A stretch of 22,207 nt of DNA from a virus. The stretch is taken from positions 1 through 22,207 of IMG/VR virus record IMGVR_UViG_3300017751_000269. The stretch is one strand, 5' to 3'. The notes beneath the pieces are model-generated. The model worked only from the letters and a program-made list of their open reading frames with translations. It made no database searches and was not told the DNA's origin. Within the stretch, counting starts at the first letter, position 1; every line of letters begins with the position of its first letter. Shown here piece by piece: positions 1 to 8,355 of this stretch. The translations under genes and the position numbers were made by a program.

Positions 1-1578
1 AAAATGTTTACAGATAAAGTGGTACCTATATCAATTAATTACCCCTTCTTCTTTAAACCTATACAGGATGGTATGGATCGTCCTAAATCTGAGTTGGCAT
101 ATAGAGTACCTTCTACTAAGTTTACTCGTAAGAAAATACAGAGTAATGAGAAGCTAGAGGAGCTCGCTGGTCTTGATACAACGATAGACTGGAAGAATAC
201 AGGTGACAACAGTTATGACGGTGAAAAGCTAAACCTGTTAGTACATGATGAGAGTGGCAAGTGGGAGAGACCTGACAACATACTAAACAACTGGCGAGTA
301 ACAAAAACTTGCTTAAGACTTGGAAGTAGAATCGTAGGGAAATGCCTTATGGGATCTACTTCAAATGCGTTAGATAAAGGAGGTAGTAATTTTAAAAAGT
401 TATATAATGACTCAGATGTTTCTAGGAGAAACCGCAATGGACAAACAAAGTCTGGCCTGTATTCTCTCTTTATCCCTATGGAATGGAACTATGAAGGATT
501 TATTGACGAATTCGGATTTCCAGTCTTTGATAATCCATGTGATGGAGAACGACTGGGACCAGACGGTGAACTAATAGATATAGGTGTTGTAGACAGTTGG
601 GAGAATGAAGTTGATGGTCTTAAGGAAGATCAAGACGCTTTAAATGAATTTTACCGGCAGTTTCCTAGAACTACGGAACACGCCTTCAGAGATGAGAGCA
701 AAAGCAGTATCTTTAACCTAATGAAGATATATGAGCAAATAGACTACAACGAAGGAAGTAGACATGCTGCTCACACCACGACTGGTAGTTTTGGTTGGGT
801 TAATGGAATTAAAGATTCAAAGGTGATATTTCACCCAGATCCAGGAGGTAGATTTAAAGTAAGCTGGGTACCACCAGCGCACTTGCAGAATAAACAAATA
901 ACAAAGAATGGTATTAAGTTCCCAGGCAATGATCATATTGGCGCGTTCGGCTGTGACAGTTATGATATTAGCGGTACTGTTGATGGCAAAGGGTCGAAAG
1001 GCGCGCTCCATGGATTAACAAAGTTTTCTATGGAAGATGCTCCTTCGAGCACGTTTTTCTTAGAGTATATAGCAAGACCACAAACCGCAGAGATATTTTT
1101 TGAAGACATGCTTATGGCGCTTGTGTTTTACGGAATGCCTATACTAGCAGAGAACAATAAACCAAGACTACTATACTATCTACGCCGAAGAGGTTATAGA
1201 GGCTATAGTATGAACAGACCAGATAAAACTTGGAAGAAATTATCAGTTGCCGAAAGAGAGGTGGGTGGTATACCAAACTCAAGCGAAGATATTAAACAAG
1301 CCCATGCCGCTGCTATTGAGATGTACATACAAGAACATGTAGGTCATTTAGGCGAAGGCAATTACGGAACAGTATACTTTAACGAGTTGCTTAACGAATG
1401 GGCTAGGTTTGATATAAACAAGAGAACTAAGCATGATGCTTCTATAAGCTCAGGCTTAGCCATCATGGCTTGTAACAGACACCTTTATGCACCCAACGCC
1501 AAAGTTGAAGTCCAACCTTTAGACTTAAGTATATCAAAATATAACAATAGGGGGTTTAACTCCCAGATAATTAAATAA
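1..1578 (+). CDS. terL: Terminase large subunit, 5' truncated
   Basis: This is the ATP-driven DNA packaging motor and headful nuclease, which docks on the portal during head filling. The frame is open to the left edge, so the ATG at 4 is probably internal and the Walker A part lies upstream. Numbering from that ATG, a Walker B-like strand LLVHDE is at residues 78-83, followed by SGKW, and a coupling motif MGSTSN is at 116-121. The RNase H-like nuclease half shows three acidic positions in the expected order: D318 in GCDSYD, E383 in ILAENN and D478 in KHDAS. The family is usually 450 to 750 residues, so 524 visible residues fit a protein missing only its N-terminus. The stop is two bases before the portal start, the usual terminase-portal order. 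Assignment to TerL is firm from motifs; resemblance to crAss-like terminases is from memory. Confidence 0.93.
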   Translation, partial: KMFTDKVVPISINYPFFFKPIQDGMDRPKSELAYRVPSTKFTRKKIQSNEKLEELAGLDTTIDWKNTGDNSYDGEKLNLLVHDESGKWERPDNILNNWRVTKTCLRLGSRIVGKCLMGSTSNALDKGGSNFKKLYNDSDVSRRNRNGQTKSGLYSLFIPMEWNYEGFIDEFGFPVFDNPCDGERLGPDGELIDIGVVDSWENEVDGLKEDQDALNEFYRQFPRTTEHAFRDESKSSIFNLMKIYEQIDYNEGSRHAAHTTTGSFGWVNGIKDSKVIFHPDPGGRFKVSWVPPAHLQNKQITKNGIKFPGNDHIGAFGCDSYDISGTVDGKGSKGALHGLTKFSMEDAPSSTFFLEYIARPQTAEIFFEDMLMALVFYGMPILAENNKPRLLYYLRRRGYRGYSMNRPDKTWKKLSVAEREVGGIPNSSEDIKQAHAAAIEMYIQEHVGHLGEGNYGTVYFNELLNEWARFDINKRTKHDASISSGLAIMACNRHLYAPNAKVEVQPLDLSISKYNNRGFNSQIIK

Positions 1579-1580
1579 GC

Positions 1581-3953
1581 ATGGCTGAGTCAGTATATGT
1601 AAACTTTCCTTCTCAAGCGGTTCCTGACCTAGAGAAAATGAGTGCCGAGTATGGCCTCAAAGTGGCGCAAGCTATAGAGCAGGAGTGGTTTAAAGATTCA
1701 CATAGCAATAGATATAACGTAACGCAACAAAAGTTCCATAACTTAAGGTTGTATGCTCGCGGTGAGCAATCCATACAAAAATACAAAGATGAGTTATCTA
1801 TAAATGGTGATTTATCTTATCTTAATTTAGACTGGAAACCGGTACCTATTATACCTAAGTTCGTGGACATTGTGGTTAACGGTATGGCTGAAAGGATGTT
1901 TAATATCAAAGCTCACTCTCAAGATCAGTATGGTGTAAGCAAGAGGACAGAGTACATGGAGTCAGTGATGAGAGACATGGAGGCTAAAGAGTTTAATGAT
2001 CAATCCGCTAAACTATTTAACATAAATCTTTACGAGAATAAAAAAGAAGATTTACCAGAGACTGATGAAGAGTTAGACTTACATATGCAGCTCAACTACA
2101 AGCAGGCGGTTGAGATAGCGGAAGAGCAAGCTATAAATGTATTATTGAAAGGGAATAGGTACGATTTAACTAGACGTCGTCTTTTGTACGATCTAACTGT
2201 ACTAGGTATTGGTTGTGTTAAAACAGGTTTTAATTGGAGTGATGGGGCTACTGTTGAGTATGTTGACCCAGCTAACATTGTATACTCATACACAGATTCA
2301 CCTTACTTTGAAGACATATACTATATTGGAGAGGTTAAAACTATTCCAATTAACGAACTAGCTAGAGAGTTTGATCACTTAACTGAGTCTGACCTAAAGG
2401 ACATACACTCTAATTCTGGCCAAAGAAACACACGTGGCAGAAGGGTAAATGAAACAGATAAAAACAAAGTCCAAGTCTTATACTTTAACTATAGAACATA
2501 CACCAATGACGTGTATAAATTAAAGGAGACCGCAGCTGGTGGATACAAGGCTATAGAAAAGACAGATGCGTTTAATCCACCTGAAAACAAAGAAGGTGGA
2601 TATTCAAAACTACAAAGATCTGTAGAATGTATTTTTGAAGGTGCAATGGTTCTTGGAACAGACAAACTTATCAAGTGGCAGAAGGCCGAGAATATGATGC
2701 GCACTAAAAGTGATTTTAACAAAGTTAAAATGAACTACTCTTTAGTTGCGCCAAGAATGTACGAGGGTAGAATAGAGTCTATAGTTAGTAGAATTACTGG
2801 GTTTGCAGATACAATTCAACTCACACATTTAAAGTTGCAGCAAGTTTTATCTCGCATGGTACCAGATGGGGTGTATCTTGACGCTGATGGGCTTGCTGAA
2901 ATAGATTTAGGTAATGGAACAAATTACAATCCACAGGAGGCATTAAACATGTTCTTTCAAACGGGTTCTGTTATAGGCCGAAGCATAACATCAGAAGGAG
3001 ACCCAAATCCAGGTAAGGTTCCTATTCAGCAAATATCAAACGGTGCAGGTCAAAATAAAATGGGTAGTCTAATACAGACTTACAACTACTATCTTCAAAT
3101 GATCCGTGATGTAACAGGTTTAAACGAAGCTAGAGACGGTAGTATGCCTGATCCCAAATCGCTAGTAGGTGTCCAGAAGCTTGCTGCGGCTAATTCTAAC
3201 GTAGCCACTAGGCACATCTTGCTTTCGTCAATGTTCTTAACGTCCGAGGTTGCAGAGGCTTTGTCTTTACGTATATCAGATATTCTAGAGTACTCTCCAA
3301 CGGCTGACGCGTTCGTGCAGTCTATAGGCGCTCATAACGTAGCTACACTAAAAGAAATGTCTGAACTACACCTATATGACTTTGGTATATTTATAGAACT
3401 AGAGCCAGACGAAGAAGAGAAGCAGATGCTAGAGAACAATATCCAAACAGCTTTAGCTCAGCAACTCATAGATCTAGACGACGCTATAGATATTAGGGAG
3501 GTGCGAAACGTTAAACTCGCAAATCAATTGCTAAAGATAAAACGCAAGAAGAAACAAGAACGTGACCAGCAAATCCAACAGCAAAACATTCAAGCGCAAG
3601 CACAGGCAAATGCGCAAACTCAACAAGCCGCAGCTCAGTCTGAGATACAAAAAAATCAGGCAAAAGCTCAAGCGGACGCACAATTAGAGCAGATGAAAGC
3701 TCAAAGCAAGTTAACGCACTTGCAAGAAGAGGTTAAATTAAAGAAAGAGCTAATGCAGTTTGAATTTGATCTTAACACTTCTTTACGTGACCAAGAAAGA
3801 GCGTCTACAGAAAAGATAGAGGGCATGAAAGAGCAAGGTAAAGATAAACGAGAAAATGTCAAAGCGAGTGCTAAAAAGTTTGAGTCTTCAGGTAATGATA
3901 TACTAGGAGGCGGAATGGGTTTAGATAAGTTTACCCCACAAATTGGTAATTAA
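1581..3953 (+). CDS. Portal protein
   Basis: The portal is a dodecameric ring at one capsid vertex through which DNA enters and leaves, and to which terminase and then the neck bind. The protein has 790 residues, long as in crAss-like portals. Residues about 204-260 hold a portal-like segment beginning LTVLGIGCVKTGFNW and continuing VEYVDPANIVYSY. A second typical segment near residues 510-550 includes RDVTGLNEARDGS and VGVQKLAAANSN. From about residue 653 the chain becomes a long, charged then Q/A-rich stretch up to about 760, predicted coiled coil or helical barrel, ending in a short glycine-rich tail. The ATG at 1581 directly follows the terminase stop and has no Shine-Dalgarno sequence. 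Position between TerL and the scaffold/capsid genes agrees with the call. Confidence is high for portal, moderate for the lineage. Confidence 0.9.
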   Translation: MAESVYVNFPSQAVPDLEKMSAEYGLKVAQAIEQEWFKDSHSNRYNVTQQKFHNLRLYARGEQSIQKYKDELSINGDLSYLNLDWKPVPIIPKFVDIVVNGMAERMFNIKAHSQDQYGVSKRTEYMESVMRDMEAKEFNDQSAKLFNINLYENKKEDLPETDEELDLHMQLNYKQAVEIAEEQAINVLLKGNRYDLTRRRLLYDLTVLGIGCVKTGFNWSDGATVEYVDPANIVYSYTDSPYFEDIYYIGEVKTIPINELAREFDHLTESDLKDIHSNSGQRNTRGRRVNETDKNKVQVLYFNYRTYTNDVYKLKETAAGGYKAIEKTDAFNPPENKEGGYSKLQRSVECIFEGAMVLGTDKLIKWQKAENMMRTKSDFNKVKMNYSLVAPRMYEGRIESIVSRITGFADTIQLTHLKLQQVLSRMVPDGVYLDADGLAEIDLGNGTNYNPQEALNMFFQTGSVIGRSITSEGDPNPGKVPIQQISNGAGQNKMGSLIQTYNYYLQMIRDVTGLNEARDGSMPDPKSLVGVQKLAAANSNVATRHILLSSMFLTSEVAEALSLRISDILEYSPTADAFVQSIGAHNVATLKEMSELHLYDFGIFIELEPDEEEKQMLENNIQTALAQQLIDLDDAIDIREVRNVKLANQLLKIKRKKKQERDQQIQQQNIQAQAQANAQTQQAAAQSEIQKNQAKAQADAQLEQMKAQSKLTHLQEEVKLKKELMQFEFDLNTSLRDQERASTEKIEGMKEQGKDKRENVKASAKKFESSGNDILGGGMGLDKFTPQIGN

Positions 3954-3967
3954 TTATATAATATATT

Positions 3968-5116
3968 ATGGAAGAAGTTAAAAATGAAGAGGTGACCGAA
4001 GAGGTTATCCAAGAAACCCCTCAGGTAGAGGTTGTAGAAGAGCAAGCTCCAGAGCTTGATCTAGAAAAATTTGAAAGCAAGGATGACCCAGATATCCTTA
4101 AAGTAGACTTAAGTAAACCAGTAGAAACAGTAGATGAAAACCAAGTTGATCTCGAAGAAGCAATTGAAGAGGTTACACAAGAAGAGGTCGTTGATGTTGA
4201 AGCGCCCGCACTTGAGGAAGTAACAGAAGAAGAAGAAATAACTGAAGAGGAAGTTATTGAAGCTTTAGACGCTAACGAAGAGACTGGTAAAGCAATACCT
4301 GAGAATGTCCAAAAGCTAATGGACTTTATGGATGAAACAGGTGGTGATCTTCAAGATTACGTAAACTTAAACAGAGACGTCAAGGGACTTGACAACCAAG
4401 AGGCTCTGCTTGAATACTACAAGAGAACTAAACCTCATTTAGACTCGGAAGAGATTAACTTCCTTATGGAGGATAATTTCTCATTTGACGAGGAAGTAGA
4501 TGACGAAAGAGATATTAAACGTAAAAAATTGGCCCTTAAAGAGCAAGTTGCCGAGGCCAAGACCTACTTAGACGGGCAAAAGTCTAAATACTACGAAGAC
4601 ATTAAAGCTGGAAGCAAGCTCACGGCTGAGCAGCAGAAAGCGGTAAATTTCTTTGACAGATACAATAAAGAGTCAGAGCAGACGCAAAAAATAGCTCAAC
4701 AACAGAAGTCTAGATTTAACAAGAAGACCGAGCAGGTTTTCAATGACAAGTTCAAAGGTTTTGAATATGAAGTCGGAGATAAAAAATTTAGGTATAATGT
4801 TAAAGACGCGAGCCAAGTAAAGGAAACACAGAGCGACATAAACAACTTTGTCAAAAAGTTTTTGAACGAAGATAACACTATGTCAGACGCTAAAGGTTAC
4901 CACAAGAGCTTGTACACAGCTATGAATGCAGACGCAGTTGCTAGCCACTTTTACGAACAAGGCCGAGCAGACGCACTGAAAGACAGTGTTGCAAAAGCTA
5001 AAAACATAAACACTACAGCTAGATCCACTCAAGGTGAAGTGCAAGGTGGAATGAAAGTAAGGGTACTAGGTGATGATTCTGCCTCTTTTAAGTTCAAATT
5101 AAAAAACAAAAAATAA
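3968..5116 (+). CDS. Probable capsid scaffolding protein
   Basis: A 382-residue protein between portal and major capsid genes, the usual place of the scaffold that guides procapsid assembly and then leaves the head. Residues 1-105 are extremely acidic, with repeated EEV, TEE and VEE units and almost no basic residues. Residues 112-170 form a more ordered helical part containing VQKLMDFMDETGGDLQDYV. Residues 180-340 are charged and helical, rich in K, E and Q. The extreme C-terminus is basic (FKFKLKNKK, 374-382), as in scaffolds whose C-terminal tail binds the coat protein. No protease motif (HK97 or herpesvirus type) is visible, so removal by an external or upstream protease, or exit without cleavage, is possible. 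The start follows an A/T-only 14-base gap. The call rests on composition and position, not on a recognised domain. Confidence 0.68.
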   Translation: MEEVKNEEVTEEVIQETPQVEVVEEQAPELDLEKFESKDDPDILKVDLSKPVETVDENQVDLEEAIEEVTQEEVVDVEAPALEEVTEEEEITEEEVIEALDANEETGKAIPENVQKLMDFMDETGGDLQDYVNLNRDVKGLDNQEALLEYYKRTKPHLDSEEINFLMEDNFSFDEEVDDERDIKRKKLALKEQVAEAKTYLDGQKSKYYEDIKAGSKLTAEQQKAVNFFDRYNKESEQTQKIAQQQKSRFNKKTEQVFNDKFKGFEYEVGDKKFRYNVKDASQVKETQSDINNFVKKFLNEDNTMSDAKGYHKSLYTAMNADAVASHFYEQGRADALKDSVAKAKNINTTARSTQGEVQGGMKVRVLGDDSASFKFKLKNKK

Positions 5117-5136
5117 CAATTTAAAGAAAAACAATT

Positions 5137-6621
5137 ATGGCTATTACAGCAGGAGGTTCGTTAAACTCAGTTGCCGCTTCGCAGCAGCAGACTTTAGCGT
5201 CAAATTACATAGATTTTACAAGCGACGCAACTAAAGGTTGGGCGCAACAATATTTACCAGACCTTATGGAGAAAGAGGCTGAGGTGTTCGGACAGCGAAC
5301 TATTTCAGGATTTCTCGCTCAAGTAGGGGCTGAAGAGGCAATGCAATCTGATCAGGTTGTATGGTCTGAGCAATCTCGCTTACACCTATCGTACGTAGGA
5401 ACAGTAGTTCCAGCTGGTGATACAAACGGTACGTTTGAAGTAACAACCGACATTGACGGAAACACTTTGACTAGTACTCACGGTATTCGTGTTAACGATA
5501 TCGTTGTTATTGCTCAAGCAGGTTTAGTAGTTAAAGCTTTAGTTGTAGAGACGCCGGAATCGGCTGTCGTTACAGTTGAGCCTTATGCTACAGCTGCTCT
5601 AAGTACTTTAAGCGCCGGCACAGCAACTTTGCTAGTCATTGGTTCTGAGTACGGAAAAGGCCAGAGCTACAGTGATAACACTGGTACTCACAGCGCTGAG
5701 AGACGTACTGCTTTAACACCAACGTTTAAGTCGTACACTAACAAGCCAATTATCATGAAGGATTACTACGAGATCTCTGGATCTGATGCTTCTGCTATTG
5801 GTTGGGTTGAAGTTTCAGGTGAAGAAGGACAGAATGGTTACTTATGGTATCTAAAAGCTGAGGGCGATACTCGTGCTCGTTTTGGTGATTACTTAGAGAT
5901 GGCTATGCTTGAGTCTGAAAAGACAGCGGCTAACTCTGCTATTGGTTTTGGTGATAAGCAGATCCGTGGAGCTGCTGATGGAGGTGCAGGTTCTGCTGGT
6001 ACTGAAGGTTTATTCGCGGCTATTGAGTCTCGTGGAAACGTAACATCTGGTGTAACTGGAGTTAACGCTGCTACTGACTTAGCTGAGTTTGATGCTATTC
6101 TAGCAGAGTTTGACAAGCAAGGTGCTATTGAAGAGAACATGATGTTTATCAACCGTGCTACATCGCTAGCTATGGACGACATGCTTGCTTCTATGAATTC
6201 TTACGGTGCTGGAGGTACTTCTTATGGAGTATTCGAGAACGACGAGGATATGGCTCTTAACTTAGGGTTCTCTGGATTCCGTCGTGGATCTTACGATTTC
6301 TACAAGTCAGACATGCGTTACTTGAATGACAAGGCAACTCGTGGAGGTATTAACGACCGTGCTGGTAGTGCTGCTATCCGTGGAGTTATTATTCCAGCTG
6401 GTACATCAAATGTGTACGATCAGGCATTGGGTAAAAACCTTAAGCGTCCTTTCCTACATGTTCGTTATAGAGCTTCTAAGACAGACAATCGCAAGATGAA
6501 AACTTGGGTTACTGGTTCTGTCGGAGCTCAAACATCAGCGCTTGATGCGATGCAGATTCACTACTTATCTGAGCGTTGTCTAGTGACACAAGGTGCAAAC
6601 AACTTCATGTTGATGAAGTAA
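5137..6621 (+). CDS. Major capsid protein, HK97-like fold inferred
   Basis: This 494-residue protein is the likely shell subunit of the head. The N-terminus (SLNSVAASQQQTLASNYIDF, 8-27) starts a helical arm. Residues about 88-175 are rich in V, T, G and A with little helix and look like an inserted beta domain. From about 200 the sequence resembles the body of HK97-fold capsid proteins, with the helical segment ARFGDYLEMAMLESEKTA near 247-264. It follows the scaffold by 20 bases and is followed by a strong terminator, typical of the most expressed virion gene. Codon use differs from its neighbours: 16 of 21 arginines are CGT, where the other genes favour AGA. The leader is A-rich (AAAGAAAAACAATT then ATG) without a Shine-Dalgarno sequence. 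No direct motif proves the fold; position, size, codon bias and remembered similarity support the call. Confidence 0.85.
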   Translation: MAITAGGSLNSVAASQQQTLASNYIDFTSDATKGWAQQYLPDLMEKEAEVFGQRTISGFLAQVGAEEAMQSDQVVWSEQSRLHLSYVGTVVPAGDTNGTFEVTTDIDGNTLTSTHGIRVNDIVVIAQAGLVVKALVVETPESAVVTVEPYATAALSTLSAGTATLLVIGSEYGKGQSYSDNTGTHSAERRTALTPTFKSYTNKPIIMKDYYEISGSDASAIGWVEVSGEEGQNGYLWYLKAEGDTRARFGDYLEMAMLESEKTAANSAIGFGDKQIRGAADGGAGSAGTEGLFAAIESRGNVTSGVTGVNAATDLAEFDAILAEFDKQGAIEENMMFINRATSLAMDDMLASMNSYGAGGTSYGVFENDEDMALNLGFSGFRRGSYDFYKSDMRYLNDKATRGGINDRAGSAAIRGVIIPAGTSNVYDQALGKNLKRPFLHVRYRASKTDNRKMKTWVTGSVGAQTSALDAMQIHYLSERCLVTQGANNFMLMK

Positions 6622-6637
6622 GATTATATATTTGGTG

Positions 6638-6680
6638 AAACTACCCTGCCTTCGGGTGGGGTAGTTTTATATTAATTTTT
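6638..6680 (+). terminator. Intrinsic terminator after capsid gene, UUCG loop
   Basis: AAACTACCCTGCC at 6638-6650 pairs with GGTGGGGTAGTTT at 6655-6667 around a TTCG loop at 6651-6654, giving a 13-pair stem with two central G-U wobbles. TTTT closes the right arm and a run of six T follows at 6675-6680 or so. It lies 16 bases after the capsid stop codon, so it would reduce or end transcription from the head genes and hold down expression of what follows. Confidence 0.88.
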
Positions 6681-6694
6681 TATTATATTATATT

Positions 6695-7555
6695 ATGGCT
6701 AAAAAGCAAACAAAAAAAGTAGAGGTTCAAGAACCCTACGTAGAAGAGACTGTTATGGTTGAAGAGACTCCCAAAGAGATTTATGTGGAACCTAAACCAA
6801 GACGAGTTGAAAAAGAAAATAAGGTATTAAATGATGGATGGGAGTTGAAGGATAGGATATACAGACTTAAAGGTAGTTATAAGCCTTTGTCTCGATCTGT
6901 CAGAGCAGCAAACATTCATTACTTTGACGAAGAAAAAGGGTACGAAAGAGAGATGAAATATTGCTCTAATCAACGTACGGTATTCGTGGATGAAATGAAA
7001 GGCGATCAAAGACTTGAGCATATCGTTTTTAGATCTGGAATACTTGTTGTAGAAAAAGAAAAAGTTATACTACAAAAACTTCTTTCTTTGTACCATCCAG
7101 ATAGAAACGTAATGTTCTACGAAGAGAGACCAGTAGCTCAAGCCGCTAATCAGATTGAGTGGTTAGAGATGGAGATTGATGCTCTTAACGCTGCTAAAGA
7201 TCTAGATATTGACATGGCAGAGGCTGTCATGAGAGTTGAGATTGGTTCTAAGGTATCAGAGATGAGTTCTAAGGAGCTTAAGCGAGATTTATTACTATAC
7301 GCTAAGAGAAATCCTCAACTGTTCTTAGAGCTTGTTAATGACGACAACGTGATACTTAGGAACTTTGGCATCAAAGCTACAGAGATGGGGGTTATTAAAC
7401 TATCCTCTGATCAAAGAACGTTTTCATGGGGGACTAATGACAGAAAGTTAATGACTGTACCTTTTGATGAACATCCGTATTCAGCTTTAGCCGCTTGGTT
7501 TAAGACTGACGAAGGAATGGAGATATACTCCAATATAGAAAAACGATTAAATTAA
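6695..7555 (+). CDS. Conserved-looking virion-region protein, function unknown
   Basis: I do not recognise a functional domain in this 286-residue protein. Residues 1-44 are a low-complexity lysine, glutamate, valine and proline stretch, probably disordered. The body starts near 45 with WELKDRIYRLKGSYKPLSRS (49-68), followed by a mixed segment ending in GILVVEKEKVILQKLLSLYH (115-134). Residues 145-235 are helical and charged, and include SSKELKRDLLLYAKRNPQLF (191-210). The C-terminal part holds FSWGTNDRKLMTVPFDEHPY (243-262). No signal peptide or membrane segment is seen. The gene stands alone between two UUCG hairpins, directly after the capsid terminator, so it may be expressed separately from its neighbours. 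I recall similar proteins next to capsid genes of marine phages, so a head-associated role (decoration, head completion) is possible but unproven. The ATG is preceded by an A/T-only leader. Confidence 0.8.
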   Translation: MAKKQTKKVEVQEPYVEETVMVEETPKEIYVEPKPRRVEKENKVLNDGWELKDRIYRLKGSYKPLSRSVRAANIHYFDEEKGYEREMKYCSNQRTVFVDEMKGDQRLEHIVFRSGILVVEKEKVILQKLLSLYHPDRNVMFYEERPVAQAANQIEWLEMEIDALNAAKDLDIDMAEAVMRVEIGSKVSEMSSKELKRDLLLYAKRNPQLFLELVNDDNVILRNFGIKATEMGVIKLSSDQRTFSWGTNDRKLMTVPFDEHPYSALAAWFKTDEGMEIYSNIEKRLN

Positions 7556-7568
7556 TAATCAATGGTGA

Positions 7569-7594
7569 TGCAACTGCCCTTCGGGGTGGTTGCA
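7569..7594 (+). terminator. UUCG stem-loop, terminator-like without U-tract
   Basis: TGCAACTGCCC (7569-7579) pairs with GGGGTGGTTGCA-side bases 7584-7594 around a TTCG loop at 7580-7583, giving 11 pairs with two central G-U wobbles. It lies 14 bases after a stop codon and 20 before the next ATG. Neither strand has a T run after the stem, so it may act as an attenuator, a processing site or an mRNA-end stabiliser rather than a classical terminator. The fold itself is clear; the function is not. Confidence 0.55.
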
Positions 7595-7613
7595 AAACTA
7601 CAAAAAAAGAATT

Positions 7614-8351
7614 ATGGCAATAAGTATAGACACAATATATCAGAGAGTATTAACCCTTGCCAACAAAGAGCAACGCGGTTATATTACTCCACAAGAGTTT
7701 AACTTATTGGCAAACCAGGCTCAAATGCAGATATTTGAGTCTTATTTTTATTCAAAAAACCAAAGGGACAGAACAGAGGACGCTAGACCCAACGAAGTAG
7801 ATGAAACTGATATATCAGAACTTTTAAGCGCTAAGCTTGAACCATTTAGATTAATAGGTGCGGTTACAAATGGAGACACATTTCTTACCTCAATAGGTAT
7901 TAGCTCTATTGATAGACCAGTGTTTCAAGTGGGTAGAGTTTTTTTAGGCAACGATGTTTGTATAAAGCTATCTCTAAACGAGGTTAGTAAAATACTTAGA
8001 TCTAAGCGGCATCTACTTACTAAAACCGGTCAGTTTCCTATATACTGCGATAGCACAACGGTGGGTAAGGATATACAAGCTTACGCAGGTAGTGCAACTG
8101 CCCTTACTAGTCTTACAGCAGAGTATTTTGGTACGCCACGAAAAGCGGAGTGGGCGTATGTAGTTGTGGGTGATAGTAAAAAAGCTTTGTACAATGCTAA
8201 CGCTGCTGTTGATTTTGAGCTGCATAGATCAGAGGAAGACACTTTAGTTAATAAAATATTAGAGATGGCCGGTATTGTTATTAACAAACCTGGACTTGCT
8301 CAACTCGCTGCTCAAAGAGACGCTGCTGAAGGTTCAATACAGAAAATATAA
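7614..8351 (+). CDS. Probable head-tail connector / neck protein
   Basis: A 245-residue protein. The ATG at 7614 is preferred over an in-frame TTG at 7590, because the TTG lies inside the right arm of the UUCG hairpin while the ATG follows an A-rich leader (ACAAAAAAAGAATT). The N-terminal half begins with two helices, IDTIYQRVLTLANKEQ (5-20) and ITPQEFNLLANQAQMQIFES (24-43), then a charged linker. The middle (78-190) is beta-rich with IDRPVFQVGRVFLGN (99-113). The C-terminus has FELHRSEEDTLVNKILEMAG (201-220), a pattern I associate with conserved neck or ring proteins of crAss-like and marine podoviruses. It is four bases before the next gene, which has similar context. A joining or ring role between portal and tail is an inference from order and remembered similarity; no specific domain is seen. 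Confidence 0.8.
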   Translation: MAISIDTIYQRVLTLANKEQRGYITPQEFNLLANQAQMQIFESYFYSKNQRDRTEDARPNEVDETDISELLSAKLEPFRLIGAVTNGDTFLTSIGISSIDRPVFQVGRVFLGNDVCIKLSLNEVSKILRSKRHLLTKTGQFPIYCDSTTVGKDIQAYAGSATALTSLTAEYFGTPRKAEWAYVVVGDSKKALYNANAAVDFELHRSEEDTLVNKILEMAGIVINKPGLAQLAAQRDAAEGSIQKI

Positions 8352-8355
8352 ATAA

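Noticed and set aside
1035-1055. Short stem TGCTC-CTTC-GAGCA
   Set aside because: A five-pair stem within the terminase coding sequence with no U-tract; expected by chance in this length.
4000-4260. Repeated GAAGAGGTT-type units in the scaffold gene
   Set aside because: They reflect the E/V-rich low-complexity protein rather than an independent DNA repeat or binding site.
6627-6634. TATATTTG, a match to the Bacteroidota promoter box TAnnTTTG
   Set aside because: It lies just before the capsid terminator, so a transcript would end at once, and the nearest TTG upstream is only 14 bases away, too close.
7590-7613. TTG as start of the 245-residue connector candidate
   Set aside because: It would sit within the right arm of the UUCG hairpin and adds only eight basic residues; the ATG at 7614 has an A-rich leader like other genes here.
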